64,000 nt of DNA from Sphaerolaimus hirsutus (GCA_964036195.1 OZ038450.1:17486701-17550700); one strand, 5' to 3'. Shown: positions 42,501 through 46,279, counted from the first letter of the stretch. Numbers and translations: made by a program. The notes: generated by a model from the letters alone, not told the origin.

Positions 42501-43634
42501 GTAAAAGTGCCATCATGGCGCTTGGCGCAATTGTTTGCATGGCGCCAGGAGCAAAACGCCAGAGTTGTTAGAATTACTGAACTTTTTTAAAAGTATATGT
42601 AAACGTAAAGTATTTTTTTTACTCGCCACAAAGTATTGAAAACGTAAAATATTTTTTGTTACTCGTACGTACGCGTAAATTTGGGTACTTTTCTTGCGAG
42701 TGTAGAAACGACTACTTTTCGTCATTCCTGACGCTACACCTTTTGTGAGGCGTCAATACTTTTTCAGGTGGGTGTCAATTGGGCACTTTTCATACGTGTA
42801 CAGCACAACGTATGTTTTTGTTTTAGAAAATGATAGATAACATAGTTTTCAGGGTCTCTTTATTCTAGGATATAAAAATAGCAAAAATAGTGGCAACAAA
42901 AATACAACACTAATTCATCCAAATCCGGTAAATCACTAGAATTCTGAAAAGCATTTTCCGTACGCGTATGCTTTGAAAATGTACGCGTACGAGTGCGTAC
43001 GGTATTTTTTTAAAAAATATATGTAAATGTATTTACCGCGTACGCGCGTACGCGTATTTTTCGAGTAAACATACGTACCTTTTAACAACTTTGCAAAACG
43101 CCGGGCGCTGGCGCTTGGCGGTATCTTGCTCTGGCGCTTGGCGGTATCTTGCTCTGGCGCTTGGCGCCAAATTCCTGGCGCTTCAAAGGCAGGTCATGGT
43201 AAACTAATAAGTGTGATGGAAGTGTATAAAAAAGGCGTGTCGCAAGTTAACTTGATACACGTTTCTTGTCACTTGTGGAATTGACCCCCGATGCTTATGA
43301 TGAATGCAAAAGCCTCTGACATAGGATTTCTTGATTCCTGCGTCCGGGTGCCACTCACAGACCGTGTAAAATTTAAGATGTCATGTAAAACGTGCAAAAA
43401 AATTCTCGATGTTTGCCATTCTTGATTTTGCACTGTTTGCATGACATTTTACACAACATTTGACATTTTACCCGGAATTTTACACGGTCGGGGGTTTTAC
43501 ACGGCACGGAATTTTACCAGAGCTGTGTGTGGACCCCACAGTGCGGGAGGGTCGCATTTTGTGTTGTGAACCCCCGCAGCGGTCCAAATCTACAAGACCC
43601 CTGGCCATTCTACATTCGCAAACTCAAATTACAG
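6338..43634 (+). CDS. MYCBP2: PHR-family (MYCBP2/Highwire/RPM-1)-like E3 ligase gene, N-terminal exons (span, partial)
   Basis: This entry spans a chain of plus-strand exons listed separately. PHR proteins are very large RING-type E3 ligases with N-terminal RCC1-like blades that control synapse and axon signalling. Matches to the family, recalled rather than searched, are KIGSG (exon 9189), GEGILLTNG (9428), VYYKG followed by LPKPIV (20884), TFGS, QLAR and then TWIGAG (22693), and LCVDPTV (43521). They occur in the order found in human MYCBP2. The C-terminal RING part would lie outside the window. Some exons appear to lack one base, so this is either a locus with sequence errors or a decaying gene. 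HECTD4-like proteins are the main alternative. Confidence 0.55.
6748..7149. mobile_element. PIF/Harbinger-like palindromic MITE
   Basis: Near-complete inverted repeat with tips GACCGCGTTTACACGGA and the complement of GGCCCCGTTTACACGGA. It sits in the hAT core motif CATTTTTAGTGT, leaving TTT on the left and TTA on the right. A 3-bp TTA-like duplication with GGCCC-type tips is characteristic of Harbinger elements. Confidence 0.65.
7337..7898. mobile_element. hAT-like MITE with (GGTCCC)n arms
   Basis: Tips TAGGGTTCAAACGGGAC and GTCCCGTTTGAACCCTA are flanked by the exact 8-bp TSD CTTGAAGT (7329-7336, 7899-7906). Both arms are GGTCCC/GGGACC arrays. The central ~160 bp is a remnant of the common hAT core (TACAGGTATATTAAGCAAG). 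The tips match 1292-1737 while the arm motif differs. Confidence 0.85.
7935..8864. mobile_element. Hairpin element, GGCCGTAATG-motif arms, 9-bp TSD
   Basis: A 930-bp palindrome flanked by the exact 9-bp duplication GCGATATAC (7926-7934, 8865-8873). The arms begin with GGCCGTAATG(A/T)A arrays, continue into G/C runs and a unique inverted section (GTCCGGTGACCGTTTGCAGG), and meet near a (CA)n run at 8448-8468. Tips GAGGGTGTAGCGGCCG and GACGGGGGCCTCGCCG. A 9-bp TSD with long TIRs suggests a Mutator-like (MULE) or foldback transposon. Confidence 0.8.
9189..9356 (+). CDS. MYCBP2: PHR-like gene, exon 2 seen (KIGSG block)
   Basis: Acceptor TTTTTCCAG|CTCACC and donor TTGCAG|GTAAAT. The exon reads SPSIGSIASNVRFLFVLTEH and continues CLLKIGSGLGETVFGFEYA. 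The pattern FLxxLxxxxLxKIGSGxxxTVxG closely resembles the N-terminal segment of MYCBP2. It enters with one base and leaves with two. Both joins are in frame with the exons at 6338 and 9428. It lies immediately 3' of the hAT insertion 6581-9102. Confidence 0.7.
9428..9543 (+). CDS. MYCBP2: PHR-like gene, exon 3 seen
   Basis: Acceptor GCAATTCAG|AGGTGC and donor ACAAATG|GTGTGT. It reads GALYLRHRQSTRLDADSL then NEIGEIMLPATNGEGILLTNG. The family pattern LLYR...L...GxxMLP....EG.xILxTDG is visible. It is separated from exon 2 by only 71 bp. It ends with a single base, which the exon at 19756 completes with two, so the 10.2-kb intron between them can be removed without loss of frame. Confidence 0.7.
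10784..11704 (-). CDS. Transposon open frame, unit 1 copy, chimeric start
   Basis: A 306-codon frame identical to the unit 3 copy except for its first ~17 residues. Here they are MTRKSNSRLPKSSIP, translated from host flank brought in by the tandem junction. It also has one Met/Val difference (YLVGMLPSF). It ends GGPLYYRRG with a TGA inside the inverted-repeat arm. Whether any copy is expressed is unknown, and the new start has no evident promoter. Confidence 0.3.
   Translation of the reverse strand: MTRKSNSRLPKSSIPWANLVSVSESAPSPEGFWEVDDLEVGPVLDSFEPVSELFQIQRRATYAEKVQGAGDFVTDSVLPNGEIISDASQQWLFDHLIMEPAFVEPGICGVFEKTAERLKKVVQPRNLWYLVGRKGKLQPHVISRKLLQFARPDLVSCGNQVDRKVPKPTSFGIARSKGTKLVKFGRQVPRACGKRRACRAIVDRPVDIMSLGELSELCDYLVGMLPSFVVPRVQKVTKSPVRCCRFGVIRQDGLHERIVESSGEYGHCPRCCYLAHNGDVVSPGRLLYYIRDNVAVPGGPLYYRRG
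12734..13654 (-). CDS. Transposon open frame, unit 2 copy, chimeric start
   Basis: The 306-codon frame has the same junction-derived start as unit 1 (MTRKSNSRLPKSSIP) and reads YLVGVLPSF like unit 3. All else is identical to the native copy. The identity implies a very recent duplication. Confidence 0.3.
   Translation of the reverse strand: MTRKSNSRLPKSSIPWANLVSVSESAPSPEGFWEVDDLEVGPVLDSFEPVSELFQIQRRATYAEKVQGAGDFVTDSVLPNGEIISDASQQWLFDHLIMEPAFVEPGICGVFEKTAERLKKVVQPRNLWYLVGRKGKLQPHVISRKLLQFARPDLVSCGNQVDRKVPKPTSFGIARSKGTKLVKFGRQVPRACGKRRACRAIVDRPVDIMSLGELSELCDYLVGVLPSFVVPRVQKVTKSPVRCCRFGVIRQDGLHERIVESSGEYGHCPRCCYLAHNGDVVSPGRLLYYIRDNVAVPGGPLYYRRG
14677..15612 (-). CDS. Antisense open frame of the long-TIR element (native 5' end)
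   Basis: From an ATG at 15612 the frame reads MEVAFICLHSSDVQLSVFEA, passes through an acidic stretch (EVDDLEVGPVLDSFEP) and a basic middle (KGTKLVKFGRQVPRACGKRR), and has Cys pairs near the end (YGHCPRCCYLAH) that could be a small zinc-binding site. It is about 311 residues and I recognise no family. The opposite strand is also open for about 288 codons. Of the three substitutions between unit 1 and units 2/3, two are silent here but change Trp to Arg on the plus strand, which mildly favours this strand. It may be an exon of a longer protein or not coding. Confidence 0.35.
   Translation of the reverse strand: MEVAFICLHSSDVQLSVFEAWANLVSVSESAPSPEGFWEVDDLEVGPVLDSFEPVSELFQIQRRATYAEKVQGAGDFVTDSVLPNGEIISDASQQWLFDHLIMEPAFVEPGICGVFEKTAERLKKVVQPRNLWYLVGRKGKLQPHVISRKLLQFARPDLVSCGNQVDRKVPKPTSFGIARSKGTKLVKFGRQVPRACGKRRACRAIVDRPVDIMSLGELSELCDYLVGVLPSFVVPRVQKVTKSPVRCCRFGVIRQDGLHERIVESSGEYGHCPRCCYLAHNGDVVSPGRLLYYIRDNVAVPGGPLYYRRG
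15613..17690. other. Interior of long-TIR element, no intact gene
   Basis: This is sequence of the 10498-19092 element found only once. A 34-bp block containing TACTCCGAAGGACGTAGGCT occurs at ~17119-17152 and ~17228-17261. A related block lies in each tandem unit (~11189, 13139, 15082). Read antisense all encode KPTSFG, and the C/T difference between the two 17-kb copies is silent in that frame. 16780-16880 is a decayed array of GTGCAAAACACAGAAAT-like repeats. Open frames here are short and interrupted. Confidence 0.4.
17700..18118. repeat. Imperfect direct repeats in element interior
   Basis: CACCGTCCCAGAGGCGTAGG (from ~17846) recurs as CACCGTCCCAGAGACATAGG (from ~18055), with matching context (GGTCTGGC...CTTTGGT). 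AATTAGGGCT and GGCGCCA-containing words also recur. No coding exon is evident. Confidence 0.5.
18119..18812. repeat. Inverted repeat with inner hairpin
   Basis: CGCAGCAAACAACAAGCGGC at 18121 and its complement near 18812 bound arms of about 70 bp that include CCCATTGTTTTCATGA. Inside, 18341-18446 is a second hairpin beginning GTGATTATTGTGCATGCAGT and ending CGCAATAATCAC. Probably a nested foldback element within the long-TIR element; no TSD was identified. Confidence 0.55.
19756..20025 (+). CDS. MYCBP2: PHR-like gene, exon 4 seen
   Basis: Acceptor GCACAACCCAG|GCCGG and donor GGAAAG|GTGGGT. The 270-nt exon begins RRFYFADVDSEW and ends GVRLGTHTTSVLTRK. The G/C-rich codons contrast with the AT-rich introns. 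The first two bases complete the Gly codon left by the exon at 9428, so the two join in frame. The end aligns with the blade preceding VYYKG in PHR proteins. The join to the next exon is one base short (see 20884). Confidence 0.65.
20075..20504 (-). mobile_element. hAT-like MITE related to the CAGGGACGTAGCC family
   Basis: Tips CAGGGCCGTATCCACGG and AATCCTGGATACGTCCCTG with the exact 8-bp TSD CTGTCTGG (20067-20074, 20505-20512). Inside are poly-C and poly-G runs, GCGCGCAAGCGCGC and a GGCGCCATGGCGCC block, in reverse order compared with 40396-40843. Confidence 0.85.
20505..20883. other. Intron; fragment of GTAAAATG-motif repeat
   Basis: About 20640-20790 carries the words ATTTTACATGACATT and CATTTTACAGGGTCTGG, also found near 38880-38960 and 43370-43500. 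These look like arms of one decayed foldback family. No exon is seen between 20026 and 20883, although the one-base phase gap between the neighbouring exons leaves room for one. Confidence 0.4.
20884..21114 (+). CDS. MYCBP2: PHR-like gene, exon 5 seen, with one-base frameshift
   Basis: Acceptor AAATTCTCAG|GCACACC. The frame HTVYYKGRGSAVGLEDWSV stops at TAA (20941-20943). The -1 frame from there reads LSELSLPKPIVRMCVAVDG then NNVCFEFASGVLYALSDAQ. PHR proteins have the same order (VYYxGxxxxxGL...ELPxxKxPxIVxxxVxxDGxxxxxxxxxGxxxFxxG). One more T in the run 20940-20942 would join the frames exactly. The 3' end is uncertain; GCATG|GTTGGT at 21114 is one candidate donor. Confidence 0.6.
21624..21745 (+). 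CDS. PHR-like gene, exon 6 seen, with one-base frameshift
   Basis: Acceptor CAACTTCAG|ATTGTT and donor TTGCTCAG|GTGCAG. It starts LFDVGADGE and then hits TAA. The neighbouring frame continues ITAWQLQLGHLLRQADAKV and VHVACVNYHSLLR, an RCC1-blade-like pattern (VxxVAC..xHSLLL). Adding one A at 21649-21652 (GGCGAATAAC) would restore a single frame. Confidence 0.5.
22193..22358 (+). CDS. PHR-like gene, exon 7 seen, with frameshift near its end
   Basis: Acceptor TGCCCACCAG|GTGATA and donor TTTGGAA|GTAACT. One frame reads DIIGSNCTAAGLGDVKGG and ends VVQIATHSLLH. The RCC1 signature resumes one frame over as TADGRALTFGS. The second frame leaves a single A that, joined to the exon at 22693, gives Ser then QLAR. 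One base missing near 22325-22332 would explain the break. The 5' phase does not match exon 6 directly. Confidence 0.45.
22693..22885 (+). CDS. MYCBP2: PHR-like gene, exon 8 seen (TWIGAG block)
   Basis: Acceptor ACAAACTCAG|GTCAATTG and donor CTGCTCAA|GTGTAA. Reads QLARVCPPNGSRKQWFSVPG and ends RCATWIGAGVDYTLLK. MYCBP2 has FGSFSKGQLGRP and then ATWIGASGDQTFLR at this place, which is the strongest single match to the family in the window. It leaves two bases. The enclosed Ser/Thr/Pro/Gly-rich linker (TSGPAAHTHGTRASSSG) is typical of a loop. Confidence 0.65.
23157..24113. mobile_element. hAT-like MITE with AAAATAAAAT arms
   Basis: Tips CAGGGTTGGCAAAATCTC and AAAACCAACCCTG with the exact 8-bp TSD CTCACGTT (23149-23156, 24114-24121). 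Arms are AAAATAAAAT and AAATTGTATAAAAATT arrays. The core contains mirrored GTCATGACAA and TTTGGATACAAAA words. The opposite arm of P5 preserves the empty site at ~26160-26172. A second copy is at 34767-35780. Confidence 0.9.
24285..25543. mobile_element. TA-flanked (mariner-like) non-autonomous element
   Basis: Tips AACTGGTGGCAAATATAAAT and the complement of AACTGGTGGAAAATATAAAC are flanked by TA on both sides. The mirror arm of P5 near 26083-26092 gives the uninterrupted site (CACGTATGTATCC), confirming a 2-bp TA duplication. The 1259-bp interior has no substantial open frame. TA target sites point to the Tc1/mariner superfamily. Confidence 0.75.
26330..26949. mobile_element. CCGTATTTCCTC-family MITE
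   Basis: Begins CCGTATTTCCTCGAAATACC and ends GGTATTTTGAGGAAATACGG. The arms are CCCCCCTCGAATA-type arrays. It encloses a further small inverted-repeat element at ~26490-26741 (tips TATACTCCGG and CCGAGTATA). The family recurs at 32329, 36973, 55752, 58542 and 59157. Confidence 0.7.
26950..27517. other. Repeat fragments, no gene
   Basis: 26960-27175 resembles a decayed CAGGGACGTAGCC-family interior (TATACAGCGATAAA, GCGCGCAAAATTTTTGC, poly-G run, CCCCTGGCTA). 27180-27300 resembles the right end of a GATTTTTTAAA-type hAT (GGCCACAATAGACATAACAA). No splice-supported exon was found in 27300-27517. Confidence 0.45.
27518..28207. mobile_element. hAT-like MITE with TTTTTAAAACG arms (complete)
   Basis: Tips TAGGGTTGGAAAAAAAACG and CATCGGCCAACCCTA with the exact 8-bp TSD GGTGCACT (27510-27517, 28208-28215). 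Both arms alternate T-runs and A-runs around CG. The ~430-bp core is the reference copy of the core seen in at least six other elements here. Confidence 0.9.
28444..28638 (+). CDS. Candidate exon of the PHR-like gene
   Basis: Acceptor CATCTCAG|GCTCAAT and a near-perfect donor TCTAAAG|GTGAGT enclose a G/C-rich 195-nt block. The longest reading begins SMPKSEWAEADAESSM and ends HPKRQAEVYLSK. A second frame (LNAKIRVGRG) would follow the exon at 22693 in phase but stops. The same base-loss problem as in upstream exons may apply. I recognise no domain, so it is supported by splice sites and composition only. Confidence 0.4.
28817..29045. mobile_element. hAT-like fragment with GGTGCC-motif arms
   Basis: Begins TAGTGATGTAAAGGCACCGG and is almost entirely GGTGCC/GGCACC arrays folding back on themselves. 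The right terminus and TSD are not recognisable (CTCCCAGC precedes it only on the left). The tip matches 42494 and 55559, whose arms are GGCGCC instead. Confidence 0.65.
29046..29535. other. Intron-like sequence, nothing recognised
   Basis: AT-rich and without repeat termini. A donor-like AAAG|GTGAGA at 29499 could end a small exon, but no matching acceptor is clear. Confidence 0.3.
29536..29578 (+). CDS. Candidate 43-nt exon
   Basis: Acceptor TTTACTTCAG|AAATTCC and donor CACAATG|GTGAGT. In phase with the candidate exon at 28444 it would read EIPARCGASLVHAQW. A second open reading is KFQPGAVPPSSMHNG. It is short, so support rests on two strong splice sites. Confidence 0.3.
29831..30462. mobile_element. 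Hairpin element, GTGCATGTTTACCCGC-motif tips, 9-bp TSD
   Basis: Tips GACTGAGGCTCTCTGTGCAT and GGCCTGTGCCTCTGTGCAT are flanked by the exact 9-mer CGATGTGAA (29822-29830, 30463-30471). The interior carries reversed CAGGGGTCTCC-family sequence and a smaller inverted element (~29980-30220, CTCAGCGGACTTGATACT...GGAGTATAGTAT). The tip GGCCTGTGCCTCT is shared with 39940-40137. Confidence 0.8.
30821..31340 (+). mobile_element. hAT-like MITE, CAGGGGTCTCC family (reference copy)
   Basis: Tips CAGGGGTCTCCAGGATTTT and CCTAGGAGACTTCTG with the exact 8-bp TSD TCTCGATC (30813-30820, 31341-31348). Inside are GGATAGATAGATAGCTGAGC repeats and G/C runs. The left arm of P2 shows the unoccupied site at 30538-30552. 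Partial relatives are at 5634, 31775, 38489 and 50132. Confidence 0.9.
31775..32070 (+). mobile_element. Partial CAGGGGTCTCC-family copy
   Basis: Same internal order as 30821-31340 (CAAGATTTTGGCC, GGGGGCTGGATAGGTAGCAA, GGGATAGATAGCTGAAAA, GGGATAGATCGATAG). Both tips are lost. Confidence 0.6.
32170..32308 (-). CDS. Possible minus-strand coding exon (weak)
   Basis: Minus-strand ATG at 32308 opens MATLKNVSSTPNSEASPF and continues CPTSDESLRNLICAYHIW. The composition is mixed and protein-like in a stretch free of repeats, and the open frame continues to 32033. No donor stands out (GGAT|GTGTAT near 32200 is one option) and no family is recognised. Confidence 0.2.
32329..32840. mobile_element. CCGTATTTCCTC-family MITE (complete)
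   Basis: Tips CCGTATTTCCTCAAAATACC and GTTTCGAGGAAATACGG with TA on both sides (32327-32328, 32841-32842). Arms are CCCCCCTCGAAATA arrays. The core (GACAAAAGCTGCGGTTTGTCATC) matches 59157-59592. It also carries a hairpin-family remnant (GGTGCACTATTACGCACATA, ~32665). Confidence 0.75.
33055..34195. mobile_element. Modular palindrome FB1 (TA-flanked, right end lost)
   Basis: Starts AACACCTTCCCGGACAAG after TA (33053-33054). The left arm consists of ~200-bp modules starting at 33055, 33255 (GTGTCCCAAACAAG) and 33455 (GTCTCACAAACAAA). The right arm mirrors them from ~33870 but ends abruptly at 34195, where the CAGGGACGTAGCC element begins, so the outermost right module is missing. Confidence 0.8.
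34196..34658 (+). mobile_element. hAT-like MITE (CAGGGACGTAGCC family)
   Basis: Full-length tips, and it includes the GCGCGCTTGCGCGCAAAATT segment deleted from 5260-5633. Its flanks do not form a TSD (ACCCACAC left, TTTACATA right). TTTACATA is, however, the exact 8-mer left of the copy at 5260. Confidence 0.85.
34767..35780. mobile_element. hAT-like MITE with AAAATAAAAT arms, second copy
   Basis: Tips CAGAGTTGGCAAAATCTC and TGAATTTGAACCCTG. Flanks GGTACGAG and GGTACTAG are an 8-bp TSD with one mismatch. Its internal organisation (GTCATGACAA and TTTGGATACAAAA words) equals 23157-24113. Confidence 0.85.
35911..36755. mobile_element. Nested decayed hAT-like copies
   Basis: A left tip TAGGGATGAAAAAAAATATT at ~35913 and a second left tip TAGGGATGGCACTTGATTTT at ~36110 are followed by a right tip TTTTTTTCCATCCCTA ending ~36751. 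36240-36660 in between carries a diverged CAGGGACG-type interior (TACATAAACAGCGG, CAATGCCAATGGTGCC). TSDs are not convincing, so the pairing of ends is uncertain. Confidence 0.5.
36973..37213. mobile_element. CCGTATTTCCTC-family MITE, short
   Basis: Tips CCGTATTTCCTCGAATTACC and GGTATTTCAAGGTAATACGG with TA flanks (36971-36972, 37214-37215). 241 bp, lacking the long C/G arrays of larger copies. Confidence 0.7.
37336..37568 (+). CDS. Candidate exon, unknown product
   Basis: After an acceptor-like TTTCGACGCAG a frame reads APVHVCCSVPFVCIILHEI and TALLQYRATARHCQLIYRLV. It continues to a TAA at 37566, with a usable donor CCGCCAA|GTAATG just before it. It is Leu/Cys-rich and protein-like up to about 37490. 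The rest overlaps a repeat containing CAGGGTCTGGGAGTGCCCCC. It may belong to the PHR-like gene or be fortuitous. Confidence 0.25.
37900..38235. repeat. Degenerate palindrome P4
   Basis: CCATATCTGGGCCATATCTCAGC and its neighbours are mirrored by AAGAAATGCCCTAGATACGA and surrounding sequence. The blocks match the centre of P3 (48125-48450), so this is a solo copy of that module. Confidence 0.55.
38489..38850 (-). mobile_element. Truncated CAGGGGTCTCC-family copy
   Basis: Begins CAGGGGTCTCCTAGGTGGGG, then reversed family interior (TATCTATCCCGG, CTATTTTCAGCTATTTTGGC). The other tip is absent; sequence passes into GTAAAATG-motif repeat near 38870-38960. Confidence 0.6.
38851..39930. other. Repeat fragments and unassigned sequence
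   Basis: 38870-38960 carries GCATTTTACGTGAC-type words. 38965-39090 forms an inverted pair (CAACTCAAACTTCGGCTTCACGTG against CACGTGAAGCCGAAATCCGA, quoted in part). 39140-39930 shows no exon or terminus that I can defend. Confidence 0.35.
39940..40137. mobile_element. Hairpin element, CCCGCCCCGAATGTATA-motif arms
   Basis: 198-bp near-perfect hairpin made of CCCGCnCCGAATGTA / CCGAAGGTAAGCCCGG repeats. The flanking sequence CAATTTTTAC is duplicated (39931-39940, 40138-40147). Tips GACCAAGGCTCATTCCGAAT and AGCCTGTGCCTCTCCGAAT match the tips of 29831-30462 up to where the motif array starts. Confidence 0.8.
40396..40843 (+). mobile_element. hAT-like MITE (CAGGGACGTAGCC family), intact with TSD
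   Basis: Exact 8-bp TSD GGTCAATA (40388-40395, 40844-40851). 448 bp with G-run, GGCGCCATGGCGCTAGCGCC block, GCGCGCTTGCGCGC, G-run and C-run. This copy establishes the family's boundaries and its hAT assignment. Confidence 0.9.
40970..41892. mobile_element. Hairpin element, CCCGGTGCGCATGTAAA-motif arms, 9-bp TSD
   Basis: Arms at 40970-41130 and 41740-41892 are arrays of CCGGTGCGCATGTAAAC-like repeats, flanked by the exact 9-mer CGTTCAAAC (40961-40969, 41893-41901). The tip GGGTCTGTGCCGGTG resembles GGCCTGTGCCTCT of its relatives. The interior is AT-rich with GGTAAACGT-like words and no coding frame. Confidence 0.8.
42494..43187. mobile_element. hAT-like element with GGCGCC arms
   Basis: Starts TAGTGATGTAAAAGTGCC; arms are GGCGC-rich, with a 23-bp TGGCGCTTGGCGGTATCTTG repeat in the right arm. 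The flanks GTCAGGTC and GGCAGGTC match at 7 of 8 positions. The right tip is eroded. 42560-43093 is inserted within it. Confidence 0.6.
42560..43093. mobile_element. hAT-like MITE with TACGCG arms (complete)
   Basis: Tips CAGAGTTGTTAGAATTACTG and ACCTTTTAACAACTTTG with the exact 8-bp TSD CAAAACGC (42552-42559, 43094-43101). Arms are TACGTA/TACGCGTACG-rich. It serves as the reference for the outer ends of 9797-19715. Confidence 0.85.
43188..43520. other. Intron; GTAAAATG-motif repeat
   Basis: 43370-43500 contains GACCGTGTAAAATTTAAGAT, ATGACATTTTACACAACATT and TTTTACACGGTC, an imperfect inverted repeat of the family also at 38.9 and 20.7 kb. The acceptor of the next exon lies at its right edge. 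Confidence 0.45.
43521..43634 (+). CDS. MYCBP2: Probable exon of the PHR-like gene (LCVDPTV block)
   Basis: Acceptor GAATTTTACCAG|AGCTG and donor AAATTACAG|GTGACA enclose 114 nt with one open frame, ELCVDPTVREGRILCCEP then SKSTRPLAILHSQTQIT. MYCBP2 has VCLDPVYDVIWRFRP downstream of its TWIGAS block, which this parallels. A possible 18-nt micro-exon (FYVGN) lies at ~43668-43685 between AG and GT. Confidence 0.5.
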
Positions 43635-43685
43635 GTGACATCATCTAAACTTTGGTGCCGCCTGCAGCTTCTACGTGGGCAACAG

Positions 43686-44159
43686 GTACATATTTTTAGA
43701 TTAGCGATTTCTGGATTCCAATTTAGCTGCGAGGCTGGACAATGGTTGGTCTGTTTTGGAATGTTGCTCTTTTGTTTGTTTTTGTTTTTTGATTTTTTTT
43801 ATAGTGTTGCGCATTAGAATTGAGACAACTTATTCCATTTGGCTGACTAAATCAGCCAGTATCAGCTGCAACCAGTTTGCTGCATTTTTGTATTTAGGTT
43901 GTAAGATTTATTTTACTGAAAATTCTGACTTTTGTTGTTTCATAAACTGAGATATTGAAAAAATGTTTTCTAATGTAACCTGTTTTCTAATGTAATTTTT
44001 TTTTCTAAAATCACCTAAAAGATAAAGAGTGGATATGTTCAATAGATGGAGAAACCCATAGAATTATACCCTTAGTTGTGACTCACTGCAGATGTAACAT
44101 TGTGTGATGTGCATGTGATGCTGCACTGCCTCAGGAGTGGCTCGTGAACTGTGTGACAG
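43686..44159. other. Unassigned sequence
   Basis: AT-rich, with no terminus or exon recognised. Confidence 0.3.
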
Positions 44160-45760
44160 CAGCATGATTGTGTGCAGTCAGCTGGCTGCAATGCTCTGAG
44201 GGTCCAATCCCAGTGGATGGGTATCATTTGACTGTGGACTACCCACCCACAGACAATGTGCTACCCAGCACTGGGAGTGCACCTCAGAGCTGGTGCGCAG
44301 CAGCTGATGCACATTGTGTCATGATCTGTACATCCACTCCATTATAGTTTCGCAAGCGCTTTTCACATTTTTTCAAAAGTCCACAACAGCTTATATGTGT
44401 TTGCATGTGCCACTGCAACACAGGACATGCATGATACGATGTATATGCATCAAACTCTAATCTGTGTTCACATATTTTTAGTGATGTTGACTACATTTTC
44501 CATGCAGTTATCAAAAACCTATACAAATTACATCAGTTGTTAGTTATATGCTGTCACTAAACGATTCTGCTTCAAGACTACCTATGTATGCATGTCACAG
44601 ACCAACTGTGCAGCGGTGTTCAAACAAGTGCTGGGTAGTTGGCCAGGTGCATGAGCCCAGCTGGCTGCACATGCAGCACAAGGGTCCAGCTCTGTGAGGG
44701 TGTTGCATTGTCTTCGCCTACCCACTGATCTCACACATGGACAATGCAACGGGTGACCCTTTGGCTGTTGCCCAGTGTTCTGCTCTATGCACCAGCTGCA
44801 CACCTGAACTGCTTGGCCACATTTTCCTGGCAGCGCAACAAGGTGCAGTCAGCTGGCTGCAATGCACTGAGGGATGCAATCCCAGTGGATGGGTATCATT
44901 TGACTGTGGACTACCCACCCACAGACAATGTGCTACCCAGCACTGGGAGTCCACCTCAGAGCTGGTGTGCAGACGCAGCAGCTGAATCACCTTGTGCCAT
45001 AGTGTGTCTATCAACTGGAACAGCAATTGGAATGTTGGTGTTTAGTGAGTTATTCATGCATTACCCATAGTTCATGACAACTAACAAGTAGTTGCATCAT
45101 TGTAACATAGGGCAAGCTTTTTTACTGCACCTGGCAACATCATCCTGAAAAATGATAACATAGGTACATGACATAAATTAAAACCCATAAGTTATATGCT
45201 GCTGCTGAAGATTCCTGCTGCAATATTGCTAACATGTGAATGGCACTGACAAACATGGCAGAGTTGCAATCAGGGGCTGGGTAGCTGAGCGGAGACATGA
45301 GCCCAGCTGGCTGCACACGCAGCACAAGGGGCCAGCCCTACTGGGGTGCTGCATTGTCTGTGTGCCTACCCACTGATCTCACACATGGACAATGCAACAG
45401 GTGCCCCTTTGGCTGTTGCCCTGTGTTCTGCTGTGGGCACCAGCTGCTCTTCTGCACCGCTTGGCTGTGTCTTCTAATATTATTTGTTGGTGTTTGCGCA
45501 AAATGCCACCTCATGTGTTCACAGTTTCATTTTCACATTCCTTCTTTTTGGAACTAAGATAGATAGATAGATTGAGTCATGATAGATTGAGTCCGTGAAT
45601 GTACATTGAGCGAGGCTTGTAAACTGCGCGATGGCTGCACAAGTGCAGGCAGACATTTGGCTGGGGTATGTGTGCAGCTGCGATGCACCAGGGGTCTGGC
45701 CCAGTGCAGGGTGTCATATTGTTCATGTGCCTACCCACTTACACAACACATGTCCGATAT
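44160..45760. repeat. Tandem duplication, ~0.65-0.68-kb period, plus an older third copy
   Basis: GTGCAGTCAGCTGGCTGCAA through CCCAGCACTGGGAGT at ~44170-44320 recurs at ~44850-44970. GAGCCCAGCTGGCTGCACA through ATCTCACACATGGACAATGC at ~44650-44760 recurs at ~45300-45400. A more diverged version (GGGGTCTGGCCCAGTGCAGG) is near 45690. It is G/C-richer than the flanks, but the frames differ between copies, so coding is doubtful. Confidence 0.7.
45558..45600. repeat. GATA-type microsatellite
   Basis: Short run of AGATAGATAGATAGATTGAG and a second GATAGATTGAGT. Confidence 0.7.
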
Positions 45761-45876
45761 GACACCTTTCCATGTGGCTTTTCCTTGGTGCAGTTCTGCA
45801 TACCTTATTCACATTCCTCCATATTTTTTCTGAAAAGTGACTGAGTGAAATGCTGTAAAATTTTATACATCATAGA

Positions 45877-46114
45877 TATACTCGGCAGACTGCAATAATT
45901 ACCATCATATTCGACAACGTGTGAGCAGGATACTTATGCGTGCATTTTCACAAAAAAAATATAGTTAAACAATGAAAAGGTTGTGTTGCATGTTTTTTGT
46001 GTTTTTTTTGCGACACGTAGTTTCTGAAACAATCTTTTTGGAGAAATTTTGATTTTATTGACGATAACGTCATTATGGATCGTGTCATTCAGAAAAATGC
46101 GGTCTGCGGAGTAT
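45877..46114. mobile_element. Small MITE, ATACTCGGCAGAC tips
   Basis: GATATACTCGGCAGACTGC is mirrored by GCGGTCTGCGGAGTATCC. Related tips occur near 52505 (TATACTCGGCAGAC) and 26490-26741. TSD not resolved. Confidence 0.55.
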
Positions 46115-46133
46115 CCTAATGTAGTGATGGACC

Positions 46134-46279
46134 CACACACACTAGTTGACATCGATACCAAATGTCAACTTGTTCACAGCCCGATTCAAAGGTTATATTT
46201 GAACGTCGTTTGTCGACTGTCAGCAAGCTTTGTATGGGAACCAGTTGACATTTGGTGTCGATGTCAACTAGCGTGTGTG
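46134..46279. mobile_element. Compact MITE, CACACTAGTTGAC tips
   Basis: CACACACACTAGTTGACATC and the mirrored GATGTCAACTAGCGTGTGTG bound a 146-bp hairpin with internal AAATGTCAACT. It is the short form of the family whose long copy spans 40193-42420. Confidence 0.7.

Noticed and set aside
44582-45026. Cys/His-rich frames suggestive of a secreted or zinc-finger protein
   Set aside because: The frames lie on both strands of a tandem duplication, and the equivalent copy does not preserve the same frame.
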